A DNA stretch of 33,106 bases. It comes from Parvibaculum sp. (lineage in GTDB: Bacteria > Pseudomonadota > Alphaproteobacteria > Parvibaculales > Parvibaculaceae). The position numbers and the translations under genes were made by a program. Shown piece by piece: positions 9,593 through 17,340 of the stretch (its first letter is position 1; the number at the start of each line of letters is the position of its first letter). The DNA lies in the NCBI GenBank assembly GCA_019635965.1, contig JAHBYK010000027.1, positions 1-33,106 of the forward strand, written 5' to 3'. The notes under the pieces are model-generated. The model saw only the letters and a program-made list of their open reading frames with translations. It was not told the origin of the DNA and did no database searches.

Positions 9593-10306
9593 TCAGAACC
9601 AGAAGCGGATGCCGAGGCGCAGCGCCGTTTCTTCGACGCCTTCGCCGGCGGCCCGCGCCCGCGATGCCGTTTCGCCCAGCGCGCGCTCCCATGTGAGCGC
9701 GGCATAGGGTGCGAATTTTCGCGTAATCTCGTAGCGGAGCTTCATCCCGAGTTCCACATCGGAGAAGCCGGCGCCGATGCCCCGCTCAGGCATGTCATTC
9801 GCATAGACATTCAGCTCCACATGCGGCTCGGCGATGAATTTCTGCGTGAGGGGAATGTCGAGCGACTGCTTGAGGCGCAGCGCGGCATCGCCATCCGTGG
9901 AGAGGAAGGCGGTCGCATCCGTTTCGAAGAAATAGGGCGCGAGGCCGGTGACACCGGCGGCGGCCCATGTCTTGCCGTCAGGCTCCGGATCCTGGCGGAC
10001 ACCGACAAGCACATCCCAGAAAGGATGCACATTCCGGCCATAGAGAAGTTGCAGCTCGGCGCTCGCCACCTCGCTGTCCGCGACCTTGCCGGAAGAACGA
10101 AGCCAGACACGCTCCACATCGCCGCCGATCCAGCCATCGACATGCCAGCGCCACTGGCCGCCATCGCGCGCGGCATAGTCAAGCTCGGTCACGATCTTGC
10201 GGAAGATGTCCGTGCCGTGATCCATCGCCACCGTGCCGGGTTCGGCGCGGGCGGCGGCAAGCGAGACGGCGAGCAGAGGAACGGAAAGAAGAACCGCGCC
10301 CTTCAT
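9593..10306 (-). CDS. copB: Copper resistance protein B, outer-membrane beta-barrel
   Basis: A 237-residue protein with a signal peptide (cleavage near AARA-EP) and a CopB barrel: YGRNVHPFWDVLVGVRQD, VTGLAPYFFETDATAFLS, and the C-terminal RLGIRFWF ending in an aromatic residue, as outer-membrane barrels do. The Met/His-rich N-terminal extension usual in PcoB/CopB is nearly absent; only MDHG remains (residues 28-31). Its ATG shares one base with the copA stop (TGATG at 10308-10304), so translation is probably coupled. Last gene of the copper operon driven from 12.7 kb. Confidence 0.9.
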   Translation of the reverse strand: MKGAVLLSVPLLAVSLAAARAEPGTVAMDHGTDIFRKIVTELDYAARDGGQWRWHVDGWIGGDVERVWLRSSGKVADSEVASAELQLLYGRNVHPFWDVLVGVRQDPEPDGKTWAAAGVTGLAPYFFETDATAFLSTDGDAALRLKQSLDIPLTQKFIAEPHVELNVYANDMPERGIGAGFSDVELGMKLRYEITRKFAPYAALTWERALGETASRARAAGEGVEETALRLGIRFWF

Positions 10307-12216
10307 CAGATGCCTCCATGCGCGGCATGGCCGCCATGATGGGCGGCGGCGCCTTCATGCGAAACGGCGAGCGGCAGGATGGCACCATCAGGCGTGATGC
10401 CGCCCTGTGCCGTTTCCGGCGGCTCGACGATGAAGCCGGTCATCATGCCGGAGACCATGTGGTAGAGGAGATGGCAGTGGAGCGGCCATGCCCCGACCTC
10501 GCGCGCGGTGAGGATTACCGAGACGGATTTTCCGGGAGGCACGATCACCGTGTCCTTCAATGGGCGATAGGCGCCCGCGCCATTTTCCAGCTCGAAGAAC
10601 ATGCCATGCAGGTGCATCGGATGCGCCATCATGGTTTCGTTCACGAAGTTGATGCGCACGCGCTCGCCATAGCGCACGCGGATGGGCGATGCCTCCTGAA
10701 AGCGGCGGTCGTTCAGCGACCATAGATAACGCTCCATGTTGCCGGTGAGACGAAGCTCCACCGTCCGGTCCGGCGCGCGATTGTCTGCGTTGGCGTGGTG
10801 GCGGCGGAGATCCTCATAGGCCAGCACCTTGGCGTCCGGCGGAAAGCCGGATGCCCAGCCGACGGGACGGGCCTCCCCTTCCGGCGCGGCGGCGGCTTTC
10901 ATGCCGTCCGGCATGTTGTGGCTGCCATGTCCTTCATGTCCCCTGTGCTCTTGCGGAGCATGGTTCCGATGCTCGCCGGGGCCATGGTCCATCCGATGAT
11001 CCTCATGGCCCTTCATCTGGTGGCCGTCGTGATTCATCATGTCGTGGCCATCGTGATTCATCATCTGATGGTCACCGTGATTCATCATGTCGTGGCCGTC
11101 GTGATTCATCATCTGATGGTGATCGTGATTCATCTGAGCGCCATCATGGCCGCCATGCGTCATGCCCATATCGGCCATGCTGAGCAGGGCGCGGGGGCGG
11201 CGCGGCGGTATGGCCGCTTCCATGCCGGGGGCCGTTGCGAGCGTTGCGCGCGCATAGCCGGTGCGGTCGACCGGTTCCGCAAAGACAGTCAGCGGATTTC
11301 CGCCTGCCGGTTCAACAATCACGTCATAACGCTCGGCAACACCGATGCGCAGCTCATCGACGGTGACGGGATGGACGTCGTTTCCATCCGATGCGACGAC
11401 TTTCATCTTCGCGCCCGGAATCCGTACGTCGAAGATCGTCATGGCCGAGCCGTTGATGAGGCGGAGCCTGACCTTTTCACCTGCCGAATAGAGGAATGTC
11501 TCGTTCTCGTCCGGCGTCTTGCCGTTCACCAGGAATGAATAGCCGGTGACATCGGCAAGGTCAGTCGGGTCCATTCGCATTGCGCCCCAATCTGCGCGGT
11601 CGCGCCATGCGGCGCCAAGACCATCGCGGCGGGCATCCCGAAGGAAATCGCCAAGCGTGCGCTTTCTGTAATTGTAGTAGCCGGGATCGGCTTTCAGGTT
11701 ATGCAGCACCCGGTCAGAATTCTCCGGCGTGATGTCGCTCAGCAGCACGACATAATCGCGATCCGAGGCAATGGATGGCGGCGCGGCGGGATCAATGACG
11801 ATGGCGCCGAGGACGCTCTGGTCCTGCGTGCCGGAATGGCTGTGATACCAGTAGGTGCCGCTCTGCCTGATGTTGAAGGTGTAGGTATAGGAAGTGCCGG
11901 GCGCGATGCCCATGAAGCCGTTGAAGCCGGGCGAGCCATCCATGACGCCGGGCAGAAGCAGGCCATGCCAATGCACCGAGGTCGGCTCGCGGGTTTCATT
12001 TGTGACGGTGATCGTTGCCTGCTCGCCTTCCCGGAACCGGAGAACGGGGCCGGGTATGCTGCCATTGATCGTCATCTTCTCGACGGTGCGGCCATCGACT
12101 TCAACAGATGCAGTCGAGACGGTGAGGCGGTATTCGCCCGCATTGGCGGGAACGGCCGCCATGACAGCGGCGAGCAGCGCGCCTGTGGCGGCGAAACAGG
12201 TTCGTGCGGAAATCAT
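10306..12216 (-). CDS. copA: Copper resistance multicopper oxidase CopA
   Basis: A 636-residue periplasmic multicopper oxidase that would oxidise Cu(I). The start ATG at 12216 follows GAGGAGAGAG; a start at 12264 adds 16 residues without a better site. All copper-ligand blocks are present: HWHG (82-85), WYHSHSG (123-129), HPMHLHG (532-538) and HCHLLYHM (580-587). A Met/His-rich insert spans about 348-437 and holds repeats of the type MMNHDGHD. The signal peptide (cleavage near ANA-G27) has no twin-arginine pair, unlike most CopA/PcoA, so Sec export is suggested. It lies 63 bases downstream of the small His-rich gene and is fused by a one-base overlap to copB. Confidence 0.95.
   Translation of the reverse strand: MISARTCFAATGALLAAVMAAVPANAGEYRLTVSTASVEVDGRTVEKMTINGSIPGPVLRFREGEQATITVTNETREPTSVHWHGLLLPGVMDGSPGFNGFMGIAPGTSYTYTFNIRQSGTYWYHSHSGTQDQSVLGAIVIDPAAPPSIASDRDYVVLLSDITPENSDRVLHNLKADPGYYNYRKRTLGDFLRDARRDGLGAAWRDRADWGAMRMDPTDLADVTGYSFLVNGKTPDENETFLYSAGEKVRLRLINGSAMTIFDVRIPGAKMKVVASDGNDVHPVTVDELRIGVAERYDVIVEPAGGNPLTVFAEPVDRTGYARATLATAPGMEAAIPPRRPRALLSMADMGMTHGGHDGAQMNHDHHQMMNHDGHDMMNHGDHQMMNHDGHDMMNHDGHQMKGHEDHRMDHGPGEHRNHAPQEHRGHEGHGSHNMPDGMKAAAAPEGEARPVGWASGFPPDAKVLAYEDLRRHHANADNRAPDRTVELRLTGNMERYLWSLNDRRFQEASPIRVRYGERVRINFVNETMMAHPMHLHGMFFELENGAGAYRPLKDTVIVPPGKSVSVILTAREVGAWPLHCHLLYHMVSGMMTGFIVEPPETAQGGITPDGAILPLAVSHEGAAAHHGGHAAHGGI
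11014..11133 (-). repeat. 24-bp tandem repeat encoding Met/His copper-binding octapeptides
   Basis: Within copA, units of 24 bases encode the octapeptide M-M-N-H-[DG]-[GD]-H-[DQ] about five times (residues about 362-401). Units ending in D and Q alternate, giving a 48-bp higher-order period. On the + strand the same units read as alternating gattcatcatctgatgg and gattcatcatgtcgtgg blocks. The near-identity suggests recent expansion or slippage. The peptide would add low-affinity Cu(I)/Cu(II) sites beside the oxidase core. Confidence 0.85.
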
Positions 12217-12279
12217 GTCTCTCTCCTCATTGCCGGAATGAAGGCGCGCAAAGGCGCCGCGCATCGCGGGGAGAGAGGT

Positions 12280-12684
12280 CTAGATCAACAGACGCGCGGA
12301 GCGGCCGTGAATGGCATCGTAGGATGAGGTGACATGCGATTGCCGCTTCGGCGGACTGCCCTGCCGGGGCGGCTGCAAAGACCAGCCTTCCGCCGCCGCA
12401 AATTCAGCGGTGACAGCAAGCGCCGGTGCCGGCATTTCATCGCGCGGCTTGGCAACGGCCGTCTGCATCTCATCCGCCAGCGCCTTGCAGGCGCATATGG
12501 CCTGACCGGCGTGGCAGGGCTGCGCCGGCGCCTCATGTGCCGCGTGATGCGCGTGTTCCGCATGTTGCTGATGCGCGGGGGCCGCTGCCTCATGTGCCGT
12601 GGCGTGACCCGCACAGGGGACCGTGCCCGCAAGAAGGAGGCTTGCGAGATAGAGAACCGGGAGCTGTAGCCTGAACCAGCGCAT
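12280..12684 (-). CDS. Small secreted His-rich protein of the copper operon
   Basis: A 134-residue protein, first gene of the copper operon. A signal peptide (MRWFRLQLPVLYLASLLLAG...) is followed by a His/Ala-rich stretch (about 27-55, HQQHAEHAHHAAHEA) and a CHAGQAICACK cluster of three cysteines near 57-67. It probably binds copper in the periplasm, but I do not recognise a named family; it is in the style of short DUF2946-like proteins found ahead of copper genes. Its ATG lies exactly 6 bases downstream of the -10 hexamer of the CueR-type promoter, so no Shine-Dalgarno is possible and the mRNA should be leaderless. No alternative start lies before the signal peptide core. Confidence 0.75.
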   Translation of the reverse strand: MRWFRLQLPVLYLASLLLAGTVPCAGHATAHEAAAPAHQQHAEHAHHAAHEAPAQPCHAGQAICACKALADEMQTAVAKPRDEMPAPALAVTAEFAAAEGWSLQPPRQGSPPKRQSHVTSSYDAIHGRSARLLI

Positions 12685-12724
12685 GAACGGAATATGGACC
12701 TTCCAGCGGGTGGAAGGTCAAGAT
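12685..12724 (-). promoter_or_regulatory. CueR/MerR-type copper-responsive promoter and operator
   Basis: On the minus strand a -35 TTGACC (12721-12716) and -10 CATATT (12696-12691) are separated by 19 bases, the over-long spacing used by MerR-family activators. The spacer is filled by a dyad at 12718-12698: ACCTTCCA, 5 bases, TGGAAGGT, with perfect 8-base arms. It matches the CueR box (CTTCC-N7-GGAAGG). Cu(I)-CueR would twist the promoter and switch on the small His-rich gene, copA and copB. No cueR gene is visible in this window. Confidence 0.9.
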
Positions 12725-12725
12725 C

Positions 12726-13568
12726 TCATCCCTTGCGGCGGACGGCGGGGGAAATGCCGGTCGGGTCGATCAACATGCCGTGGACCTGCATGTTGTGGCT
12801 ATGGGCAAGCTGGTGAAGGGCGAAGGCGGTCTGCATGGCCGAATTGCGGCCCTGCGCATCCTGGGCGGCATTCACCGCTTCCTTGGCGAGCTTGAGGGCG
12901 AAGAGCGGCTTTTCCGCGATCTTCTTCGCCAGGGCGAGCGTGAATCCGGCAAGCGCCCCGTTCGGCACGACATGGTTCACCATGCCGAGCTTTTCCGCAT
13001 CGGCGGCGGTGAGCCAGTCGGCGGTGAAGAGAAGTTCCTTCGCCTTGCGGATGCCGAGCTCCCAGGGATGGTTGAAAAATTCCGCGCCGCCGACACCCAT
13101 CGCCACCGTGTTGTCGAGGAACATCGCATCCTCGGCAGCCACGATGATGTCGCAGGGCCAGACGAGCATCAGCCCGCCCGCGATGCACTTGCCCTGCACT
13201 TCGGCGATGGTGGGTTTCGGGATGTTGCGCCAGCGCTCGCTGAAGCCGATATAGATTTCCTTTTCGCGCGCCATCTGCGCTTCGGCGCCCGCACATTCGA
13301 AACCGCACCATGTGCCGACGGTGCGGTAATCCTTCATGGCGGCATGTGCATCGCGCTCGCGCAGATCATGACCGGATGAAAAATGCGGACCGTTCGCGGC
13401 GAGGATGATGACCTTCACATCATTGTCCTGCGCGGCCTTGTCGAAGGCGCCGTTCAGCTCGTAGAGGAGCTTCGTGTCCTGCGCATTGCGCGTGTCAGGC
13501 CGGTTGAGAACGATGCGCGCAACATGCGGCGCGGGATTTTCATAAAGCAGCGTGTCGAAGCCTGTCAT
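12726..13568 (-). CDS. Enoyl-CoA hydratase/isomerase family protein lacking both canonical glutamates
   Basis: A 280-residue crotonase. The start ATG at 13568 follows GAGGGAGAAAACG; the open frame upstream to 13742 runs back into the SDR and is not used. The oxyanion region (PHFSSGHDLRE near 61-71) and the GKCIAGGLMLVWPCD segment (126-140) place it in the family. The position of the first catalytic Glu is occupied by hydrophobic residues in GGLMLVWPCD, and the second lies in TVAMGVGGAEFF with no Glu at the usual place. Simple hydration is therefore doubtful; isomerase, hydrolase or another crotonase chemistry is possible. It is convergent with nothing and ends just upstream of the copper promoter. 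Confidence 0.88.
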   Translation of the reverse strand: MTGFDTLLYENPAPHVARIVLNRPDTRNAQDTKLLYELNGAFDKAAQDNDVKVIILAANGPHFSSGHDLRERDAHAAMKDYRTVGTWCGFECAGAEAQMAREKEIYIGFSERWRNIPKPTIAEVQGKCIAGGLMLVWPCDIIVAAEDAMFLDNTVAMGVGGAEFFNHPWELGIRKAKELLFTADWLTAADAEKLGMVNHVVPNGALAGFTLALAKKIAEKPLFALKLAKEAVNAAQDAQGRNSAMQTAFALHQLAHSHNMQVHGMLIDPTGISPAVRRKG

Positions 13569-13592
13569 CGTTTTCTCCCTCGGAACGGAAAA

Positions 13593-13620
13593 TCCCCGGC
13601 CCCGGACCCGGAGCCGGGGA
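13593..13620 (-). terminator. Rho-independent terminator downstream of the SDR
   Basis: Inverted repeat TCCCCGGC / GCCGGGGA (13593-13600 and 13613-13620) with a GC-rich 12-base loop that can pair further. On the minus strand it is followed by ATTTTCC. It separates the SDR (13627-14400) from the crotonase gene downstream. Confidence 0.65.
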
Positions 13621-13626
13621 AAGCCA

Positions 13627-14400
13627 TCAAAGCGGGCCGCCGCCGTCGATGTTGATCTTCTGGCCGTTGGCGTAGGGGTTCGCATCCGACACGAGATAGA
13701 CGACGGCTGCCGCAACCTCTTCCGGCTCGCAGACATGGCCAAAGGGCTGGCGGGAATCGAGTTCGTGAATATCCATGCCCTTCTTGCCGGCGCGGGCGGC
13801 GGCGAGGCGCGAGCCCATATCGGTTGCCGTCAGGCCCGGCGCGACGATATTCGTGCGGATACCGTATTGCCGCTCTTCCTTGGCGAGCGTCAGCGCGAGG
13901 GCTTCGGCGGCCGCCTTGCCCATATTGTAGGGCCCGCCATTGGCCGACATGGAAAGCGTCGCCACCGACGAAATGATGATGATGTCGCCGCGCTTCTCCT
14001 TGCGCATATGCGGCAGGACGAGCTTCGACATGAAATGCGGCGCCATGGCATGAACGCGCAGCACGCGCTCAAGCTCCAGCGGATCGGTGTCCGCCACCGT
14101 CTGGCCGCGCGAGGCGATGCCTGCATTGTTGACGAGGATGCCGATGGAGCCGAAATCCTTCAGCACATCCGCGACCATCTTCTGGTCTTCCTCGAAATTC
14201 TCGACAGACGCCGAATAGGCGCGCGCCTTGCGGCCGAGCTTTTCGATCGCGGCGACAGTTTCCTGTGCGGCTTCCTCGTCGCGGCGGTAATTGACCGCGA
14301 CATCGGCGCCCGCTTCGGCGAGCGCGAGCGCAATGGCGCGGCCGATGCCGCGGCTTGCGCCGGTGACGAGGGCCACGCGGCCTTCAAGCGAAATCTTCAT
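13627..14400 (-). CDS. Short-chain dehydrogenase/reductase (FabG-like)
   Basis: A 257-residue NAD(P)-dependent oxidoreductase. The start ATG at 14400 (MKISLEGRVALVTG) follows GAGGAGACG. The cofactor loop TGASRGIG (about 14-21), NNAG (about 91-94), Ser of SSVATLS (about 143) and the YNMGK catalytic Tyr-Lys (about 158-162) are all present. R39-R40 after the second beta strand (NYRRDEE) suggests NADP(H) preference. It probably reduces or oxidises a 3-oxo/3-hydroxyacyl substrate alongside the neighbouring crotonase and CoA ligase. It has its own terminator downstream and another one upstream, so it is likely a single-gene transcript. Confidence 0.9.
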   Translation of the reverse strand: MKISLEGRVALVTGASRGIGRAIALALAEAGADVAVNYRRDEEAAQETVAAIEKLGRKARAYSASVENFEEDQKMVADVLKDFGSIGILVNNAGIASRGQTVADTDPLELERVLRVHAMAPHFMSKLVLPHMRKEKRGDIIIISSVATLSMSANGGPYNMGKAAAEALALTLAKEERQYGIRTNIVAPGLTATDMGSRLAAARAGKKGMDIHELDSRQPFGHVCEPEEVAAAVVYLVSDANPYANGQKINIDGGGPL

Positions 14401-14441
14401 GGGACGTCTCCTCAATGTTTCTTATGGCAGCGAGCATAAAG

Positions 14442-14477
14442 AAGCCGTCCGGGATTTCCATGCCCGGACGGCTTTTT
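14442..14477 (-). terminator. Strong rho-independent terminator after the acyl-CoA ligase
   Basis: Perfect 12-base inverted repeat AAGCCGTCCGGG / CCCGGACGGCTT (14442-14453 and 14463-14474) with a 9-base loop. A T-rich run follows on both strands (TTTTTC on plus, CTTTATG on minus). The gene it serves is the acyl-CoA ligase on the minus strand; the plus strand has no gene here. Confidence 0.85.
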
Positions 14478-14518
14478 CAGTTCCGGCCGCGCTGACGCTG
14501 CGGCAGATCGCGGCCAGA

Positions 14519-16270
14519 TCAGGCCGCGTCCTTCGAATACTTCTTCATGTCCTCGCGCAGCACGGTTTTCAGGATCTTGCCGTTCGGATTGCGCGGCAGC
14601 GGCTCGTGGCGAAGCTCGATCTTGACCGGCACCTTGAAGGCGGCGAGCAGCTTGCCGACATGGGCCTTCAGCTCCTCCTCCGTTACCTGCTTGCCGGGCG
14701 CGACCTGCACGACGGCGCCGACTTCCTCGCCCAGCACCTTGTGCGGAATGGCGACGACGGCGGCGTCCATCACGGCGGGATGCGCGTAGAGCGCGTCTTC
14801 CACCTCGACGCAATAGATGTTCTCGCCGCCGCGGATCAGCATGTCCTTGGCGCGGTCGAGAATATAGACGAAGCCTTCCTCATCCATGCGCACGAGGTCG
14901 CCGGAATGGAACCAGCCGCCTTCGGTGATGGCGGCGGCGGTTGCTTCCGGCTTGTTCCAGTAGCCCTTCACGACATTCGGGCCCCGGATCCACAGCTCGC
15001 CCACCTGACCGCGCGGCAGCTCGTTGCCCTTCTCGTCCACAACCTTGATGTCGCAGACGGGCACGGCGACGCCGGCGCTGTCGGGCTTTGCAATGTAGTC
15101 CTCGGCGAGATTCTGCGTTGTGATGGCCGAGGTTTCCGTGAGGCCGTAGCCGTTCGAGGGCTGGCACTTCGGAAACTGCTTCTTGATGCGGGCGACGAGA
15201 TCGGGCGCAGACGGCGCACCGCCATAGCCGATCGACTCGACGCTCGATGTGTCGCGCTTGGCAAAGTCGGGCGATTCCAGCACCTGCCAGACCATGGCCG
15301 GCACGCCGCCGAAGCTCGTCACCCGTTCGCGCTCGATCAGCTCCAGCGCCTGTTCGGGATTCCATTTGTGGATGATGACGAGCTTGCCGCCGCTCGCATA
15401 GGTGCCGACGAGGATCGAGTGGCAGCCCGTCGCGTGGAACAGCGGCACGGACAGAAGCGTCACGCGCTGCGGCGCATTGGGATCGGGCGCGGGCGGCATT
15501 TCGCCCCGGCGCAGGAAGGAGCGCGCACCGCCGAGCAGTGCGTTCATGAGGTTGGTGCAGATGTTGCGCTGCGTGCCGAGCGCGCCCTTCGGCTTGCCCG
15601 TGGTGCCCGAGGTATAGAAGATCGTCGCATCGTCTTCGGGCAGGAGACCCGGATCGGGCAGCGCGTCCGCCGGGAGATTTGCATAATCGGCGGGCTTGCC
15701 GACCAGCGCCTCGAAAGACTCGGCGACGCCGAGTTCGGCCTGGGGCGTGCGCACGGCAATGAGGCCATCAAGCCCCAGCGCCTTCAGATGCGGGCGGATA
15801 CGGTCGAGGCGCTCATGATCGACGATGACGACCTTCGAGCCCGAATCCGTGATGCCATATTCGAGTTCGGGGCCCGTACCCCAGGCATTGAGCGGCACGA
15901 TGACGCCGCCGATGGCGGCGATCGCCCAGAAGGTGATCGACCATTCGGGGAAGTTGCGCATGATGAGGGCGACGCGGTCGCCCTTCTTCACGCCGTATTT
16001 CTCCTTCAGGACGCGGCCGAAGGCGGTGGCGGCGCGATAATGGTTTTCGTAAGTGAGGCGCTCGCCCTCATAGACGATGAATTCCTTCGACCCGTGAGCG
16101 CGGCCCGCATCGAAGATGGCGCGCAGCGAGGGCGGCGTGCCCTTGTAGGTGCGGATGGGAACGCCGCGGATATTCACCGTTTCCATCTCGAAGGGCGTGC
16201 CCGGCGCGGTGAGGAAGGCATGGGCCTCCTCAATGGTCATGGCAGGCCATTTGCTGGCGTTCTCGGCCAT
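14519..16270 (-). CDS. AMP-dependent acyl-CoA ligase (long-chain fatty-acid-CoA ligase type)
   Basis: A 583-residue adenylate-forming ligase that activates a fatty or other carboxylic acid with ATP and CoA. The start ATG at 16270 follows CAGGGAGACGAG. Visible motifs are the P-loop IFYTSGTTGKPKGALGTQ (about 221-238), YGLTETSA, the GWFHSGDLVRMDEEGFVYILDRAKDMLIRGG hinge region (written here in pieces: GWFHSGD, DRAKDMLIRGGENI) and the C-terminal PRNPNGKILK with its catalytic Lys near residue 568. An N-terminal extension of about 40 residues precedes the AMP-binding domain. The gene ends at a strong terminator. Confidence 0.92.
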   Translation of the reverse strand: MAENASKWPAMTIEEAHAFLTAPGTPFEMETVNIRGVPIRTYKGTPPSLRAIFDAGRAHGSKEFIVYEGERLTYENHYRAATAFGRVLKEKYGVKKGDRVALIMRNFPEWSITFWAIAAIGGVIVPLNAWGTGPELEYGITDSGSKVVIVDHERLDRIRPHLKALGLDGLIAVRTPQAELGVAESFEALVGKPADYANLPADALPDPGLLPEDDATIFYTSGTTGKPKGALGTQRNICTNLMNALLGGARSFLRRGEMPPAPDPNAPQRVTLLSVPLFHATGCHSILVGTYASGGKLVIIHKWNPEQALELIERERVTSFGGVPAMVWQVLESPDFAKRDTSSVESIGYGGAPSAPDLVARIKKQFPKCQPSNGYGLTETSAITTQNLAEDYIAKPDSAGVAVPVCDIKVVDEKGNELPRGQVGELWIRGPNVVKGYWNKPEATAAAITEGGWFHSGDLVRMDEEGFVYILDRAKDMLIRGGENIYCVEVEDALYAHPAVMDAAVVAIPHKVLGEEVGAVVQVAPGKQVTEEELKAHVGKLLAAFKVPVKIELRHEPLPRNPNGKILKTVLREDMKKYSKDAA

Positions 16271-16361
16271 TTCTCGTCTCCCTGAATGTCGTTATGGACG
16301 GCATTTGCCGTCGCGTTTTCCGACACATACCGCTTTTGACGGCGGACGGGAAGCGGGCGCC

Positions 16362-17027
16362 TCAGAGACCGAATTTCCTGAGCAGCCCCGTCTCTTCCTC
16401 GATGCAGGCGGCGAAGGAGGGCCGGGCGTGGATTGCCGCGAGATAGCGGGAGAGATTGGGATAAGCCTTTGCGTCCGGCCGGTAGCCCGCATGGGCGAGG
16501 TTCACGAAATGGGTGGCGACCGAGATGTCCGCAATCGAGAAGGCGTGGCCGGCGAGATAGTCCTTCGTGCCGATTTCCTTGTCGAGCCAGGCGAAATTGC
16601 CGGGTAGCTTTTCGGTGAAGGTCTTGTCGGCAGTAGCCTTGTCGGCCTCCTTGCCCATCAGCCGGTTCACGACCATGGGGCGGAAGATGCCCATGCCGAC
16701 GGCGCCGGCGAGATCGGAATCGGCATATTCCTCGTACCAGAGCGCCTTGCCATGGGCGAAGGCTTCCGCCGGATAAAGCGCGGGCGAGGGAAACTTCTTC
16801 TCCAGATAGCCGCAGATGGCGGAGGAATCCGGCAGCGTCGCATCCGGGCCGACGCTCTCGTCGCGCAGCACGGGGATGCGCTTCAGGGGCGAGATTTCGA
16901 CGAACCAGTCCGGCGCGGGAAAGATGTTGACCTGCTCGAGCTTGTAGGCCTCGCCCTTCTCGGCGAGGAATACGCGCACCTTGCGCACGAAGGGGGACAG
17001 GCTTGCACCATAGATCGTGAGCGACAT
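16362..17027 (-). CDS. Glutathione S-transferase family protein
   Basis: A 221-residue soluble GST. The start ATG at 17027 (MSLTIYGASLSPFVRKVRVFL) follows GGAAGGAAACGAAG. The thioredoxin-like N-terminal domain has the SPFVRKV active-site loop with Ser11 as probable catalytic residue, ISPLKRIPVLRD with the cis-Pro, and DSSAICGYLEKKF for glutathione binding. The C-terminal helical domain carries the N-capping motif FSIADISVATHF. Probably detoxification or a glutathione-dependent isomerisation; the substrate is unknown. It lies 117 bases downstream of tRNA-His and 91 upstream of the acyl-CoA ligase. Confidence 0.92.
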   Translation of the reverse strand: MSLTIYGASLSPFVRKVRVFLAEKGEAYKLEQVNIFPAPDWFVEISPLKRIPVLRDESVGPDATLPDSSAICGYLEKKFPSPALYPAEAFAHGKALWYEEYADSDLAGAVGMGIFRPMVVNRLMGKEADKATADKTFTEKLPGNFAWLDKEIGTKDYLAGHAFSIADISVATHFVNLAHAGYRPDAKAYPNLSRYLAAIHARPSFAACIEEETGLLRKFGL

Positions 17028-17145
17028 CTTCGTTTCCTTCCAGCGGCACCGGTTCCGTTTCGGAACGCATTTCGATGGCGCAAGAAAACACCGCCGCCCG
17101 CGCCGGGGCAAGGGCGAAAGGAAGGGCAGAATAACGAGGGAAAAA

Positions 17146-17222
17146 TGGTACAGGCGCCCCGGATCGAACGGGGGACCTCCAGATCCACAATCTGGCGCTC
17201 TAACCAGCTGAGCTACGCCTGC
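17146..17222 (-). tRNA. tRNA-His (GTG anticodon), CCA encoded
   Basis: The complement of 17222-17146 folds as a full cloverleaf: acceptor GCAGGCG pairing CGCCTGT (one G-U), D arm GCTC/GAGC, anticodon stem CCAGA/TCTGG around loop TTGTGGA with anticodon GTG, T arm CCCCG/CGGGG, discriminator A73 and CCA. There is no encoded C73 to pair with a G-1. This fits the known group of alphaproteobacteria whose tRNA-His lacks the G-1:C73 identity pair. A T-run (CATTTTTCCC) follows the 3' end. Confidence 0.95.
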
Positions 17223-17340
17223 ACGGGGTCCGCGGCGGCCAAAGCCGACCGCGATGCGCCGGAACCTAGTGCAGCGCCGGACGAATGACAAGCCCGCGAA
17301 AGCGCCCCCGGCAAAAATCCCGGAGGCGGCCAAATCCGCG

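Noticed and set aside
11014-11133. Direct repeats as CRISPR
   Set aside because: Period 24, no spacers, and in frame within copA.
10795-11538. Plus-strand frame with valine/histidine repeats inside copA
   Set aside because: It only mirrors the Met/His repeat of copA in antisense; the coding sense is copA, with all copper motifs.
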